From the IMG/VR virus record IMGVR_UViG_3300001450_000061, positions 1 to 47,199 of that record: 47,199 nt of DNA; one strand, 5' to 3'. The position numbers and the translations under genes are program-made. The notes under the pieces were generated by a model. It was not told where the DNA came from. It saw only the letters and a list, made by a program, of their open reading frames with translations, and did not search any database. Shown here one piece after another: positions 15,801-21,005 of the stretch (position 1 is the stretch's first letter; every line of letters begins with the position of its first letter). The stretch is from a virus.

Positions 15801-17241
15801 ACATCGCTACTACATGGTCGATTGGTGGGGCAACACTCGTGGAGAAGATGTCCGTCGCTTCCCAGTGCGTGGCTTCGGTATTTCTCCTGCGTGGGACCCA
15901 GAAGATGCATACGAAGACGGCGGCAGTAGCAATCGACCAGAAGCGAATGGCCTCTTCGCCACCAGTACCGACCGACAAAGTGGCAATTCCAACACAGCCA
16001 ATAACGATGTAGCGGTTATGGCTATAGTGGATTGGTTCAACCCGACGAACGCCATGCGAGTAGGTGACCGAGGGGATGGGCGTGGCGTACGATGGCCTAC
16101 GCATTTCAATGAGAGTTTGCTGATGGATATATCAGAGTCTGTTGAACCAACAGGTCTGGTGCTATCACAGCCCACTGCTGAGCCTACTGTCGGCAAAGGC
16201 TTGGTTCGCCCAAGAAACGATGTACTGCAAGCCGGTGAAACAGACCGTGGTATCAGTGCACGCCTCGACCTTGCTGATGATGATGGCCTTCTCAAGCCGA
16301 CTGCCATGGTCAATGAAACGACTGAATCAATCACAACAGACACCATGCTTGCAGAGCCTGTCGGCGGTGACGGTGTGCGGATTGGATTAGATGTCGACAC
16401 GCTCGGTGAACTCAACAACGGTGTGAGCCGTGAGTATGTAGTTATGTCGACAGAAGCGCACAGCCTACACAGCAACAGAGATGTTGGTCAGCGGACGACA
16501 CTCAGAGGAGCAATGAATGTCGGCAATCGTACACTTGGTCACCTTGATATGACTGCGTTGGACTGGACTGGACAGCCTGTAAAAGGCATCATCAAGGTGT
16601 CTGATGCACACTCATTCTGGGCTCTTGGTGGTACCTATGTTATGAATTGGAAGCGCAGGGCAGGAGCACTCGATGTGACTGGCTGGGGCGAGGCCGGAGC
16701 AACTTCTTCCTCTAACCCATACCAAGATAGTAATCACACTTCGGTGACCGATAACATAAATCACGCCGACTCTGAAATTGAGTTCTTAGTTCGACCAGCA
16801 TTTGTTTTGGACAACTCACATGTACAGTTGTTCCGTTCCAACATGGCTGTCAAGTCAGGAGCACCCCAAGCAGGAGGTACATTTTACGCCGCTACTGCTG
16901 GTGGTAAGTACGGAATTTATACCAGTGATGCGGCCTCGGCTCGTACAGGTACACCAAGCAGTCCACCGTACGCACCTGTGTACAGCGTCAATCCTGCTAA
17001 CAGTGCCGCAGTAAGCCAAGGACCCAAGATTCTGGGAGTTGATGTGTCTGGTTATGACAAGACTGATATTACGCAACCAGTCGCCCGTATCACAATGAGT
17101 GAGAACACACTGGAGCATTTCAGAAGCGATGCCGCAAGAAAGGAAGACTATTCTGTCGAGCCTCGTCACAGTCAAACACTGCACCCAAAGGGCAGTAAGG
17201 GCGATACATCTTTTAACAGCGGTGACCACAGCACGGAGTGA
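808..17241 (+). CDS. Giant virion-associated protein (5,477 aa) with LamG-like N-terminus and beta-propeller-like region
   Basis: A single uninterrupted frame of 5,477 codons. ATG 808 is preferred over GTG 802 because AGGGGTG lies 5 bases before it. Residues about 10-245 look like a concanavalin A/LamG fold: FTIEAWI, then LHINGD, then LSIGGTGGEYRGTIEAV. Around bases 14,440-15,140 (residues about 4,545-4,780) there are at least four repeats of the type DGTKM/DGSKY/DGTKL followed by a strand, as in NHL/WD-like propellers of phage tail proteins. The remainder is unassigned, rich in Gly, Asn, Asp, Thr and Ser, poor in Cys, with no evident membrane helix, as expected for an extracellular fibrous protein. 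It is followed at once by small virion-type genes. Likely role: tail tip, baseplate or host-surface adhesin (inference). Lectin-like and propeller modules fit glycan or S-layer binding. No protease, lysozyme or hydrolase motif was recognised by eye, but a protein this long may hide several. Confidence 0.85.
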   Translation: MTVSIEPSHALFFNGITDGVIVPQMTFKNNFGELHTGSDLTHQKTPTALSAFTIEAWIIPDSGGIVWEQENVCRIIVGSPSSPGPAHAQIKLRNIANDAENTFTLSSAQAVSGLDGDVAYWDGVTFPRAGLDVHDTFNAQDDSKNDLTGLNLGHRELLQVTLTFDRTILSLHINGDVIASKTLDEEHELALHPTQLSIGGTGGEYRGTIEAVHWSRGASDAGHDLSLPVKNDSTLGLWRFEEPVEPIATSITLPSLSASTGASSSISIGTTLAQTLVDEFTGQSGLTSVNLTTSPQSNGSYSVKRFTSGSSTTVSVPHVPFNLLINPLGYSQSTGIPNREAPERVRITAVDASAGTMTVESIHLDYASNASTGRRGLLMAHGAGIGVIVTGDCLVDGGTGEPYQIAGTGTQFSHRQGQVLIDESDFENHGLLFALTMATTDNGYSKFSATTRMADNFLIGHTGRHTLNHIPGHPFMGTMPTPTAAYVEQSVDAVAQTMEASFAAQYADLSDAVPPGSPVVFNDLFGPYDVSGLAFSSVPTQAVENGMAGVDDTQRALLAIGGDGFDAEPFALRNMGDTSPTGDAHTRHMTPSTESRVAILKVPSLSAYDYAPFVQVHYNAIDFAGTGMKHAATGRLTHNYSSSVIKLQSTEAFGKTGTTIRADYISIAGEVAGASSIAATLDHSAKTITFASAPTSAFQTAAVTGAIVNVSLRGSALLVQKTIPSGNTQLASGVKMVDLIHSDISAGTAVLYAPGGVLEFDSDSSFYIEDGGLIGDDSEGTIAETQLDVSLTPNNYLPLHSTDSVQKAPQVIASALYDNTVHKSFFHKLVISASDNEQITPNLEASGNFQAEFKKEIRPRTGVLVNNGGGYSATATSITVDGVDATTKFGVGLNVYTQKGLLLGAITSLSSTAIGISAGIAGTVTDNEELFHQPLMQAVSSTNQSTAVNEVFDIIGHRTKSGRTRVVVQPSDRRRFSQLTKMLTNKDDSEPNTVTVQYVVGRGKVIDFDSNAQNDTVLRAHGLVADALSNSVHIKGDGAPDSHIVKEIMPGSPVVTMTMGGVGQGAVNTKPTWDPSPTARLGWSTRRDCTTKVSALGSTTITVVPLNNNATDLASWGTYCFPKVGKIFLQKPGIEGADNQLFASAEYASKTGSVFTFASGTTHLGSGKFVLFDGTEAASFADWKTGTAIAIGGYLQVDDKFNAESIAPDGTTINDRLFQTLDTVQHDYQLGTQYASTRAMIEFPLFEEFFFDDPDAGVFPGPDNSMKLHLDATYTAPTWAPNPVGRRPKSVAPEDPQVNSAFSLPVSQKKHKRGTTISAEYDSSNRRIYVKDASLFPIPSAAPVVIGGIGGALRFRSAFTKNGEWVIYSAIDTTNNYLTVAGNAAADDAWAFSSNFLRDYQVGSRISPAQGIQNMNYKSIADNPTLSSAGFEQRSEFYYDRANVMTQGGNIDYGLKQYVSAVEFRSGPTINPHLPHVQNKRARGIVEAFSSPNLTLESSETWPATTSHSTHAYRVRYYDNTASAYKHAHYKTRTGNVLSLITIDSGFNPSAGTEITLVDFHATGSTLPATLDTQLLNTKWANPFCPGGLRDGDTVWMNMQYTNPHSVEGLFCKSRGTLNEGQVWTGFLGGASDFATTPRESIPMENFLIGNSCLETSRNFVQHINKTIELNYEALGLSATLAPTVAYLDPYQCTEDYARVLLYDVAHDREFIAFQDLWMQVQSSPETAVVKRPLDVANGFPSQDKETASTAKSEFMEAAMAHNNSGQLNVTIATHATGYHNHIPNVSATMPRTNNAVTEYGSPESTHLQIDSSSDEVSTLFDTPDGTRVVPAFLSMKGIRSSTLDLSGHEESRLQHLPHWNQMDFVRRLTLDFGEIGVRQGITDIEAAAKEVVRRINQAGAKTGRTHARRPADQFLGEADRFDLGKGHSATSTNPRKDPTAPHQKADFAATGSTHDPAPFWNSDTAFGSHDRGTHMGYMRAHLGRVVNSAEGKKGYSIIVHSTVPGASGRNFCAWMDNSNGQAPYRPEYLIGHGGRFRNYWCQPDEMDGENMHPAPMPITKFGRPFAPITTLREYIPMEEVDADYQNTLDFGPEVHGSGAINTHSTDEHATGRSSNTILNSSFEPKSDGKVLVEGLRVGTQAKARINFGGLTQAGIPGWAPDAGKWGMGRDGASTRYDYIYGDKDLVPGTKQHGLVNQSGGGYIPDDDIRPDKMGTGQLYGIRMVDHRGDSHTIRMAYKQYGEALGNSLTRLPPTLDNEVIIHFDDRDVGQGGFTIGKHISGKGDVCGQYTGGTKQSFRGNLWNTYNSPAVGISATFQKDGSNDNFKIVLAAPYGTGSNLAHTDILGYLGLPDSGLIQLNDVAGTANNGETYYYTSRSHYAKAGASGVHYLYGVKNIGSDYSSAVTRIFSPRINFTSLLTDEVIAAAVNHAINMEDPNTEDVGATSFDCTSYLAPDGKTLGEWGVAPDAIRIKAHSSKHKVTPLRHLFQSSVGKDWGIQAAASNLATGTNHLGGLTEAEILLGVRLDVGYIPATVLHITTKYRGPNANTATPVLVDSLNDSVNVKQWRDNLRGDTYIRLPGDRITPCINTVMVNIASKDTSTTPDHLVLPSNEYLYLAMTPASDDANAWSEEVVFWRGDTDWARAVSKAGAAENKLNLLNHSADFVTNLAADDVLVAHANLLKFHDCDGIRTTGSHHGEPFLYFRGGRSSVDRWVPLYFGGGFSGVTLDINDGTQNDYEEFYTHPYSSGPTGSAGMQNVGEAAGSYALIDTNAMLAMFPGTPYLNQHNGQHYPPFFNKDAMLSPDLDGGNNTNASSTGVTYAGGGKTVNCNRPSPIVLRFSHPHARYSASSINTDATTYLVFGPGQAVPHNFQSYEPQLSDIITTGNGYSAVPSTHPAGESFLPNLISHGGSTLYGFSANLPPTKEYQASNISGYNWILNWEPTKGMPNSRFYGQAAGKGRYYDTHFGPSSPVAYAHPFDDVFKNYAGTFIGAIANTRASNSLWHMDGGYHPGGHFLDNHIIRNVKNPSSTNRLATGSGDTRNPSVFRVSSAVAKAYSHADIDGNIFVIDATRCQNAEELAAVLSAGINTFPGIDPLKAIGGTFLPTMQHAGKQDRYGWVALDAVADGYTAEDGAVATLQADATLPTTLPTYGWLRVSNGTKSAFAPYVSYSGSTFTLGKNGITNSTNLVDPTTKAAIAAAQVNGDNGPVKIYVWTKAGTHQYNNTTQSREHMTQVHFNGFMDAVDRTKPIGAVGWAGEAYSYLNSYNGTSIGGTKFPAGLGAWHPFLGFAPYGSAETCLASSPPIGITETPSSLANDFCVHGLSSRHLVAVSHESELPLIAKTDRDGIIASGDWLSVKADGNILRAGTQAWNTTKVHNKSRYNAPATAGPHVEANIRTGTDFTAYPNVDTVAYPNARVTSASHVSRADPCQSPTGDLFWDKSIMPTNQLHTLADSLVQECVGVSSRAEYYGTSAGLYKYYNTKSAARNFTEEHIVWKRMDGGNLTMPASNARGLGMIPWTVRKDGGSYKTVGEKILGNCRFSFESTNSAMFPIIQAQELSHPQLAQKHINEKENALIIPNEHLQFESVQVVDDTGQEHRLEGGSPLGTVIMDFRHVSDRDIEGLSPAIAGSGISPNMKIRLPNADEIPGNIIVRPGFDRIQAYQNETMGSGGLMHPAQAQPSITDTFKETYDGPRLWPTWENNGWEHLSQDGTDLSDDRLAFPASSSKGWESHTDNAPLNTAYEPHDRSLQFHVTRVGVTMTHRYDVDELTYSGYSGAEITVGSTPEVATWVADDEKSGGRWFLRVYDPATNKGVLASYTGKGTNKFTGVVYSPDFVSFVTGKTGLKVVPSYFMPAGSTRFFASRRLRDHSEYSGASPDMKTIDWSAVNGTPFTALSAPKMTPMPIPRMGHHYVTPTMALMPGHYAHPAYQRLYDLGQANQITTSSTFEDDMSSQYSGADLLERLNRRDPLVWFSGASAPHGPSDIHGGAFTLLTETKVKFDGYGIAASKGSAGTTNSQGGHSIVLEAAGSYTLNNHFPDPMEVGAYQIIIQPNVFKQQFSGYHSNHSDAVEAPSESGTKVTELTGQQVNTVVAIAHDDGSNTNGAYTLILAEATMADVRGCEIMLNEIMLDLDPDASSQFTNLPPLANYNSLGVEETTSPAFSRRTLPYHPNMFIQTTPGFTLTVPWWAMLHKDGATASAATYFRHLEWHTPDHYYQMNRATFGAVGAQITLAGYPTCYPDIYAEHYRVRSLNPNAKVTASSAGGSTVNVDNAELFPVKAYYGEVLEYTDANGERQTATYTNRTGTLAHATLGAPTQFQGVTEVTPLFFDNLTNGTIIRLSGPYDNRRADEIFTNSLVSMTTRVMPQTMNGTRDTNSLHLADAYLCMWHPNLGRPFTYYSDDNSRGFYDKNGATDTPVLKKGLNNVPEHFETIHYNDFFYAASKGPFVFGMNWVRPPTSVTDTYSLQKISDSVGTTANRRGINFQMIANTTTWMTGIRVVGDDIIVSNRGHNNDYDTDNILFSKIDIANTNGTYDQQSSGIGDSDMSSCDGFDLDPTGTKMLIAGFHDTHGVRSATLSTAFDLTTISLTGSLKASGGNGVRAVSWNNDGSKYYMAYASTLRQFTAASAYVVASGDSEGSSASISAGTISDILFNSDGTKMWLSGATGYVREYTLSTPYDTSTSSLDVTLDLRTYFLNKSASVSQTNSDATPWISGIDWSDDGTKLYVSTLWGVIDDSKMDNNPSPSTVNGVDGGSTTNRFPIMEISISTTSIVGGTGASSTAAEIDSNPNLSHQGGTIGSDKYNFAGYWPGGSRGGAGSSRLDGFLETLIGWGGKLFGVDCVSFHDSTGLEERTYAQMTTASDDARNTCFGYRFALRQPFNRPRWSPYVRGYLEVANANALLGYYHGPFIQQDNKDDGWVADSDYPATYTGVLERLTQISALLNQDQLGRQVRYSDGRRMTRAFGCPVRTIRNSSSVRRMYAGDRAGLEIAEIAQAHRYYMVDWWGNTRGEDVRRFPVRGFGISPAWDPEDAYEDGGSSNRPEANGLFATSTDRQSGNSNTANNDVAVMAIVDWFNPTNAMRVGDRGDGRGVRWPTHFNESLLMDISESVEPTGLVLSQPTAEPTVGKGLVRPRNDVLQAGETDRGISARLDLADDDGLLKPTAMVNETTESITTDTMLAEPVGGDGVRIGLDVDTLGELNNGVSREYVVMSTEAHSLHSNRDVGQRTTLRGAMNVGNRTLGHLDMTALDWTGQPVKGIIKVSDAHSFWALGGTYVMNWKRRAGALDVTGWGEAGATSSSNPYQDSNHTSVTDNINHADSEIEFLVRPAFVLDNSHVQLFRSNMAVKSGAPQAGGTFYAATAGGKYGIYTSDAASARTGTPSSPPYAPVYSVNPANSAAVSQGPKILGVDVSGYDKTDITQPVARITMSENTLEHFRSDAARKEDYSVEPRHSQTLHPKGSKGDTSFNSGDHSTE

Positions 17242-17246
17242 TGGAC

Positions 17247-17567
17247 ATGGACGATGCTATGGACCACGCTTGGGCGGTGTTGAAAGCCGCTAAGAAAAAG
17301 AAAAGCAAACCATTTCATGGGTACAACCCCAACAAGCACAACAAAAAAGGCGGTCTGAACGCCAAGGGTCGGGCCGCCGCTAAGCGCAAAACAGGTGCTA
17401 ATCTCAAGCCTCCTGTCACCAAGAAACCCAGCAAATTAAAGCCGGGTAGCAAGTCTGCCAAGCGAAGAAAATCATTCTGTGCTCGTATGACTGGTGTCAA
17501 AGGACCGACCAGTAAAAAAGGTAAGTTGACACCGAAGGGCGCATCGCTTAAACGGTGGAATTGCTGA
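17247..17567 (+). CDS. Small basic phage-type protein (DUF6321-like)
   Basis: A 106-residue Lys/Arg-rich protein. The C-terminal half carries GGLNAKGRAAAKRKTG, then KRRKSFCARM, then a terminal RWNC. From memory this matches a small basic family common in marine phages and catalogued as DUF6321; its function is unknown to me. The N-terminus carries DAMDHAWAVLK, similar to the start of the gene at 21857. ATG 17247 is chosen because GGAG lies 8 bases upstream; ATG 17241, which overlaps the giant gene's stop, is an alternative with too short a spacer. Highly basic proteins next to virion genes could be packaged with DNA, but that is a guess. Confidence 0.7.
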   Translation: MDDAMDHAWAVLKAAKKKKSKPFHGYNPNKHNKKGGLNAKGRAAAKRKTGANLKPPVTKKPSKLKPGSKSAKRRKSFCARMTGVKGPTSKKGKLTPKGASLKRWNC

Positions 17568-18976
17568 TGGCTCTCGGTAAGAATCTTTCAACCGGCCGCT
17601 CTGATGCGGTACAAAGTGCAATCATGAAGCGAGTTCGCAAGCCACGGTTTGTTGATAATGGTGTCAAGCACGCTGTGTACACCCAATCTTCTTCAAAAAG
17701 ACAGGTAGCAAAGCCTGTTCAGTCGGATTTTGCGCCTGCACATGACCGTAGGTACACTTTAGTCGAACAAGAGGACACAATCGAACTGGTTCACAAGCAA
17801 ACAGACAGTCACCGGTACACCGGTTCGCTATTTCACTCGGACGACTCACTTAGCGCAGGGGATTCGCCCCCTGCACTGCTTGTAAATGCAGATAATGCCT
17901 CACAAGGTCTGATTGTAAGTCAAATAGAGGCCGCTACCAAAGGAAATAGACTCATATTGCCTAATTTGAAGGGGAAATCACTTTCTGACCTCGGTTTTGA
18001 CGGTACAGAGGTACAAATCACTCAAAAAGCCAGCGTAGGGCTCCGTGCAAGTGACCTTGCCGCCAGAATAGGTGATAACCAGACCAGTTCACTCAATTCT
18101 GTCGAGATTAGTCGCTCTCGTGGCAGTGGGACCTTTGTTGCGAAGGACCTCAATGGGGTTGATGGGGTCACAGCCATGCGTTTCGTCAGTCGACATGATG
18201 GTCACCGCCTTGTTGGCGATAGGTTTGGTAATTTGACTTATCAGCATCAACTTCAAAACAACAAGATGCACTATTTGACCGGTCAGATGGTCACAGATGG
18301 TAAGAGCAGTACAAAGAGCAAGAGTTTGCCCAACAGTGTGACTGTAAGGGGCAAGGTCCGTGCTAACAACGATGACAACACCGTTGTTGTAGGTGACCTG
18401 AGTGCTCAGAAGAATGGAATCATAGAGGTGCCCGGAGGTATTTTTGCACCTACCGCTATTTCAAGGGCCAGTGCCAAGTCAATTGGTCAGCGTTTCTTAT
18501 CCAGTGCCGCTAATGCAACTGGCTCTATTATTCTCAACAAAGTCGTTCGGTCTTCTTCTTTACAGCCAGCCGAAAAGGTACGCTATCAAGCACAAGGAAA
18601 CGATGATACCTATCATGTGTTGCAAGCACGCCATCACTTAATTGAGAAAATGAGTGATTTCAAAATAGGTTCGCTCGACAGTGGTATAGAAGACCTGCTC
18701 CAGCGTTTCCAACAAGGTGACATTGTTTCGCTTGACGAAGTAGGTGACGAACACAGTCGACAAATTGAAACAAAGGAGTTTTCGGCCAGCGCGCGATTTA
18801 AGATTTCAACCAAGTGGGACCTTGGAAATACGATTGTTGACTCCGCTGGCTTTTTGATTGGTCACGGTACACGCAGTATTATCGGTGGCAACGCAAGTGA
18901 GGCTCAGGCCAAGCAAGTGGCTTTACTCAAGATTCAAAACCCTAAGCGTCAAGAAACAATCACAAGGAGAGGATGA
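17567..18976 (+). CDS. Hypothetical protein of structural block (469 aa)
   Basis: Starts at ATG 17567, sharing TGATG with the preceding stop; GGTGG lies 8 bases upstream. The GTG at 17555 is an in-frame alternative. I recognise no family. The N-terminal 40 residues are basic, followed by mixed alpha/beta sequence with several RGS/SRG and FVxxDLNGVDG-like segments and no Cys-rich, membrane or nucleotide-binding motif. It ends in a basic tail (KRQETITRRG). Position between the giant protein and fibre-like genes makes a virion or assembly role likely. Coupled to the next gene, whose Shine-Dalgarno AGGAGAGG lies in its last codons. Confidence 0.7.
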   Translation: MALGKNLSTGRSDAVQSAIMKRVRKPRFVDNGVKHAVYTQSSSKRQVAKPVQSDFAPAHDRRYTLVEQEDTIELVHKQTDSHRYTGSLFHSDDSLSAGDSPPALLVNADNASQGLIVSQIEAATKGNRLILPNLKGKSLSDLGFDGTEVQITQKASVGLRASDLAARIGDNQTSSLNSVEISRSRGSGTFVAKDLNGVDGVTAMRFVSRHDGHRLVGDRFGNLTYQHQLQNNKMHYLTGQMVTDGKSSTKSKSLPNSVTVRGKVRANNDDNTVVVGDLSAQKNGIIEVPGGIFAPTAISRASAKSIGQRFLSSAANATGSIILNKVVRSSSLQPAEKVRYQAQGNDDTYHVLQARHHLIEKMSDFKIGSLDSGIEDLLQRFQQGDIVSLDEVGDEHSRQIETKEFSASARFKISTKWDLGNTIVDSAGFLIGHGTRSIIGGNASEAQAKQVALLKIQNPKRQETITRRG

Positions 18977-18977
18977 T

Positions 18978-19331
18978 ATGCCATTGCTAACCGACGGAAA
19001 CAGATTTTTGGTTGACCAACTGAATAGCCGAATCAATCAAGTCGTGTTTGGTTTCGACGGAACAGTGGCTACTTCTGAGGACGGCGGTGCTGGACGGCCC
19101 GCTTACACAGCCGTACCTACAACTCGCATCGTGGATGACCATACCATCTATGTCGAGGCTGTCTTACCATTGTCTTCGGCTTTCACCTTACCCTTGCGTG
19201 AGGTGTGTATTCAATATCAGAACCCATCCGACGCTACTGACACAACAGTGCTGTTCAGATACACATTCCAATCGGTCAGCAAGACCAGCAACAACGAACT
19301 GCGGTTCGCAACCATAATCGAGGTGAACTAA
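18978..19331 (+). CDS. Hypothetical tail-associated protein (117 aa)
   Basis: Starts at ATG 18978, one base after the preceding stop, with AGGAGAGG (18966-18973) ahead; a longer in-frame extension upstream would overlap the previous gene and is not supported. The protein is mostly beta-type, with NRFLVDQLNSRINQVVFGFDGT at the start and paired strands after it. This layout resembles N-terminal virion-anchoring domains of phage fibres, and the next gene is a fibre-like protein, so an adaptor or chaperone for the fibre is possible. No named family is recognised. Confidence 0.65.
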   Translation: MPLLTDGNRFLVDQLNSRINQVVFGFDGTVATSEDGGAGRPAYTAVPTTRIVDDHTIYVEAVLPLSSAFTLPLREVCIQYQNPSDATDTTVLFRYTFQSVSKTSNNELRFATIIEVN

Positions 19332-19332
19332 A

Positions 19333-20463
19333 ATGAGTAATCCATTAGCAGGACATACGAGCGCAACAGGGTTTAGCAGTGCCACAGGTCTGCGTGACGG
19401 CGACGGGCTCACGAGTCCCTCACTTACCAATCCATACGAGGCCCTACACGGCAACGGTATTCTCAGAGTGGCTGATGGCGGCTATGGTGGCACGAGGAAC
19501 GCTACGGGCAGTGGAACAGAAGGCCATGTGGCTGTTGGCTCAGGTGGCGGACTCACAGTATCAGGAGGCTATGCTGTCCTCGATGGTATCGTGTACCAAT
19601 TCGCAGGTGGTCCGGGTGCGACTTCCACGGCCACAACTATCGGTACGACCAGTAATCACTCCGGTAGTCTTCCTTCTCCTCATGGCTCGGTGGCAAAGAA
19701 AGCCTACTGTGTCATCTATGTGGCGGCCGACAGTGGCAAGGCGAACATCAAGTATGAGTTCGGTACCCTTGCCGACACGGCCAGTGAAACGCCTCAAGTT
19801 CCCAATACCTTCCTCAACCTACCGGGTCCAGATAACAGGAAGACAACTGTGTTAGCAATCCTCCTTTACGAGGTATCTGCTGGAGGTGCATTGACCGCCT
19901 CTCTTAACACGCCGACAGTGTACGATAAGCGTACTTTCATTCGCCCAAGTCCTCTGTACTTGCATCACCTGACAAAGGGAGCGGCTGGCAATGTCACAGC
20001 GTCCAACGCATTTGACGACAGTTCCGACATCGACGGCATCTATTCATCACCATCAGCCGGTGGGTTCGGTGCTTCGCCCTTCGGAGGTATGTGGCAGACA
20101 CACAGCCCTGATGGGCATTCGGTGCTCATGTATAGCGCCATGCGTAGCATTGGTGGCAGTGCGGCCCGTGCCACATGGCGGTTGGCTCCAAACGAAGTCA
20201 AGGTTCTAACGACCAGTTCTAACCAATCAGTCACCGTCACAGGACCGAACATTTGGATTATTACAACTGGAGCCGCAATCACACTCAATCCGACAGGTAC
20301 ATTCCCGCACGGTCATACCGTTGAGGTGTATCATGCGGCTGGTTCACACAACCTGCATTTCGACTCAGGTACGCTGAATCAAAATGTGACCATCAACCAG
20401 TATGCTAAGTTCGTGTACACTGGTTCAGCGTGGGCTAAGTTGGACCTGCACACGGTGAGTTGA
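19333..20463 (+). CDS. Putative tail fibre / receptor-binding-type protein (376 aa)
   Basis: Starts at ATG 19333 with GAGGTGA 7 bases before it. The N-terminal third is Gly/Ser/Thr-rich (SATGFSSATGLRDGDG, then a long Gly-rich stretch), typical of fibrous shafts. The middle holds a beta-rich region with RPSPLYLHH. The last 80 residues (LNPTGTFPHGHTVEVYH through NQYAKFVYTGSAW) resemble the C-terminal beta domain of many marine phage tail fibres, in which a shaft ends in a small receptor-binding head. Role as a host-recognition fibre is inferred from this pattern and from its place downstream of the giant gene. Its stop overlaps the start of the next gene. Confidence 0.6.
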   Translation: MSNPLAGHTSATGFSSATGLRDGDGLTSPSLTNPYEALHGNGILRVADGGYGGTRNATGSGTEGHVAVGSGGGLTVSGGYAVLDGIVYQFAGGPGATSTATTIGTTSNHSGSLPSPHGSVAKKAYCVIYVAADSGKANIKYEFGTLADTASETPQVPNTFLNLPGPDNRKTTVLAILLYEVSAGGALTASLNTPTVYDKRTFIRPSPLYLHHLTKGAAGNVTASNAFDDSSDIDGIYSSPSAGGFGASPFGGMWQTHSPDGHSVLMYSAMRSIGGSAARATWRLAPNEVKVLTTSSNQSVTVTGPNIWIITTGAAITLNPTGTFPHGHTVEVYHAAGSHNLHFDSGTLNQNVTINQYAKFVYTGSAWAKLDLHTVS

Positions 20464-20726
20464 TGGGCGCTCTTGTCGAATCTTTGATGCAGACCTGCGA
20501 GTGCTGTGGTACGACAGCCCTACCTTTGTCTGTTAGCGGACGGTACGCTAATGGTAAGCATGTGGTGTATCACGAATGCCCTCAGTGTGGCTATGTTCGC
20601 AAGCATGGTGGCTTTGGTCCTTTAGGACAGAAGGAGTCGGCAAAGAAAGCAAAGAAGCGGTTGAAGGCCAAACGCTACGGGCCGCTGTCCCGCATGCTTA
20701 TTTCTCAAGCCATGCGTGATGCATGA
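20463..20726 (+). CDS. Small zinc-ribbon protein (87 aa)
   Basis: ATG 20463 overlaps the preceding stop by one base (TGATG); GGTGAG lies 4 bases before. Residues 11-14 CECC and 35-38 CPQC form a likely four-Cys zinc ribbon, followed by a Lys/Arg-rich tail (KKAKKRLKAKRYG). Such short ribbon-plus-basic-tail proteins often bind nucleic acid or adapt other proteins. It is the only zinc ribbon in the plus-strand block, whereas the minus-strand block has about a dozen. Confidence 0.7.
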   Translation: MGALVESLMQTCECCGTTALPLSVSGRYANGKHVVYHECPQCGYVRKHGGFGPLGQKESAKKAKKRLKAKRYGPLSRMLISQAMRDA

Positions 20727-20796
20727 CTAAACCGATGACCCAGCCGATGACAGTCAGCAATGCGAGTGGGAGTAGGGCCTTGTCGGAACGGGACAT
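20698..20796 (-). CDS. Possible 32-residue single-pass membrane peptide
   Basis: A short minus-strand frame inside the plus-strand block. Its start ATG (20794-20796) lies about 28 bases from the centre of an AT-rich element at 20820-20829, the distance expected for a leaderless archaeal transcript; there is no Shine-Dalgarno site. The product has a charged N-terminus (MSRSDK), a hydrophobic core (LLPLALLTVIGWVIGLVM) and a short polar tail. Its 3' end overlaps the zinc-ribbon gene by 29 bases. It could be chance coding; the membrane-type composition and promoter spacing are the only support. Confidence 0.3.
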   Translation of the reverse strand: MSRSDKALLPLALLTVIGWVIGLVMHHAWLEK

Positions 20797-20815
20797 AGTA
20801 GGGCGATACTACCGG

Positions 20816-20830
20816 AAGGTTTAATTTTTG
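20816..20830. promoter_or_regulatory. Putative archaeal TATA-type element, possibly divergent
   Basis: The sequence AAGGTTTAATTTTTG sits in the only non-overlapping gap of the plus-strand block. Its AT core centre (about 20824.5) is about 25 bases before ATG 20850 on the plus strand and about 28 bases before ATG 20796 on the minus strand. Archaeal TATA boxes lie about 25-28 bases from the transcription start, so both messages would be leaderless, which fits the absence of Shine-Dalgarno sites at both starts. Confidence 0.35.
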
Positions 20831-20849
20831 CACCGCTCTGTCCTTGCAC

Positions 20850-21005
20850 ATGAGTCTTTGGCTGTTTTTTATCTTGAGTTTTATCTGCGGATTTTTGTTC
20901 ACTTGGTATGCCACAAATGACTTAGGCTCCGATGTTGTATTCTTCACTGACAGTGCCGAATTACAGGAAATGTGCATGGATGGTCTGCGGAAGGGTCAGC
21001 AATGA
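20850..21005 (+). CDS. Small membrane protein (51 aa)
   Basis: Starts at ATG 20850 and stops at TGA 21003-21005, sharing ATGA with the HMG-CoA lyase homologue. The first 20 residues are strongly hydrophobic (LWLFFILSFICGFLFTWY) and should form one membrane helix. The rest is a short acidic/polar tail ending LRKGQQ. There is no Shine-Dalgarno site, but an AT-rich TATA-like element lies about 25 bases upstream, so the start fits a leaderless transcript. This would be the first gene of an accessory unit continuing into the lyase. Function unknown. Confidence 0.5.
   Translation: MSLWLFFILSFICGFLFTWYATNDLGSDVVFFTDSAELQEMCMDGLRKGQQ

Noticed and set aside
15810-16475. Minus-strand open frame of 221 codons inside the giant gene
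   Set aside because: Ser/Arg/Pro-rich shadow product without start signals; the giant frame is continuous across it.
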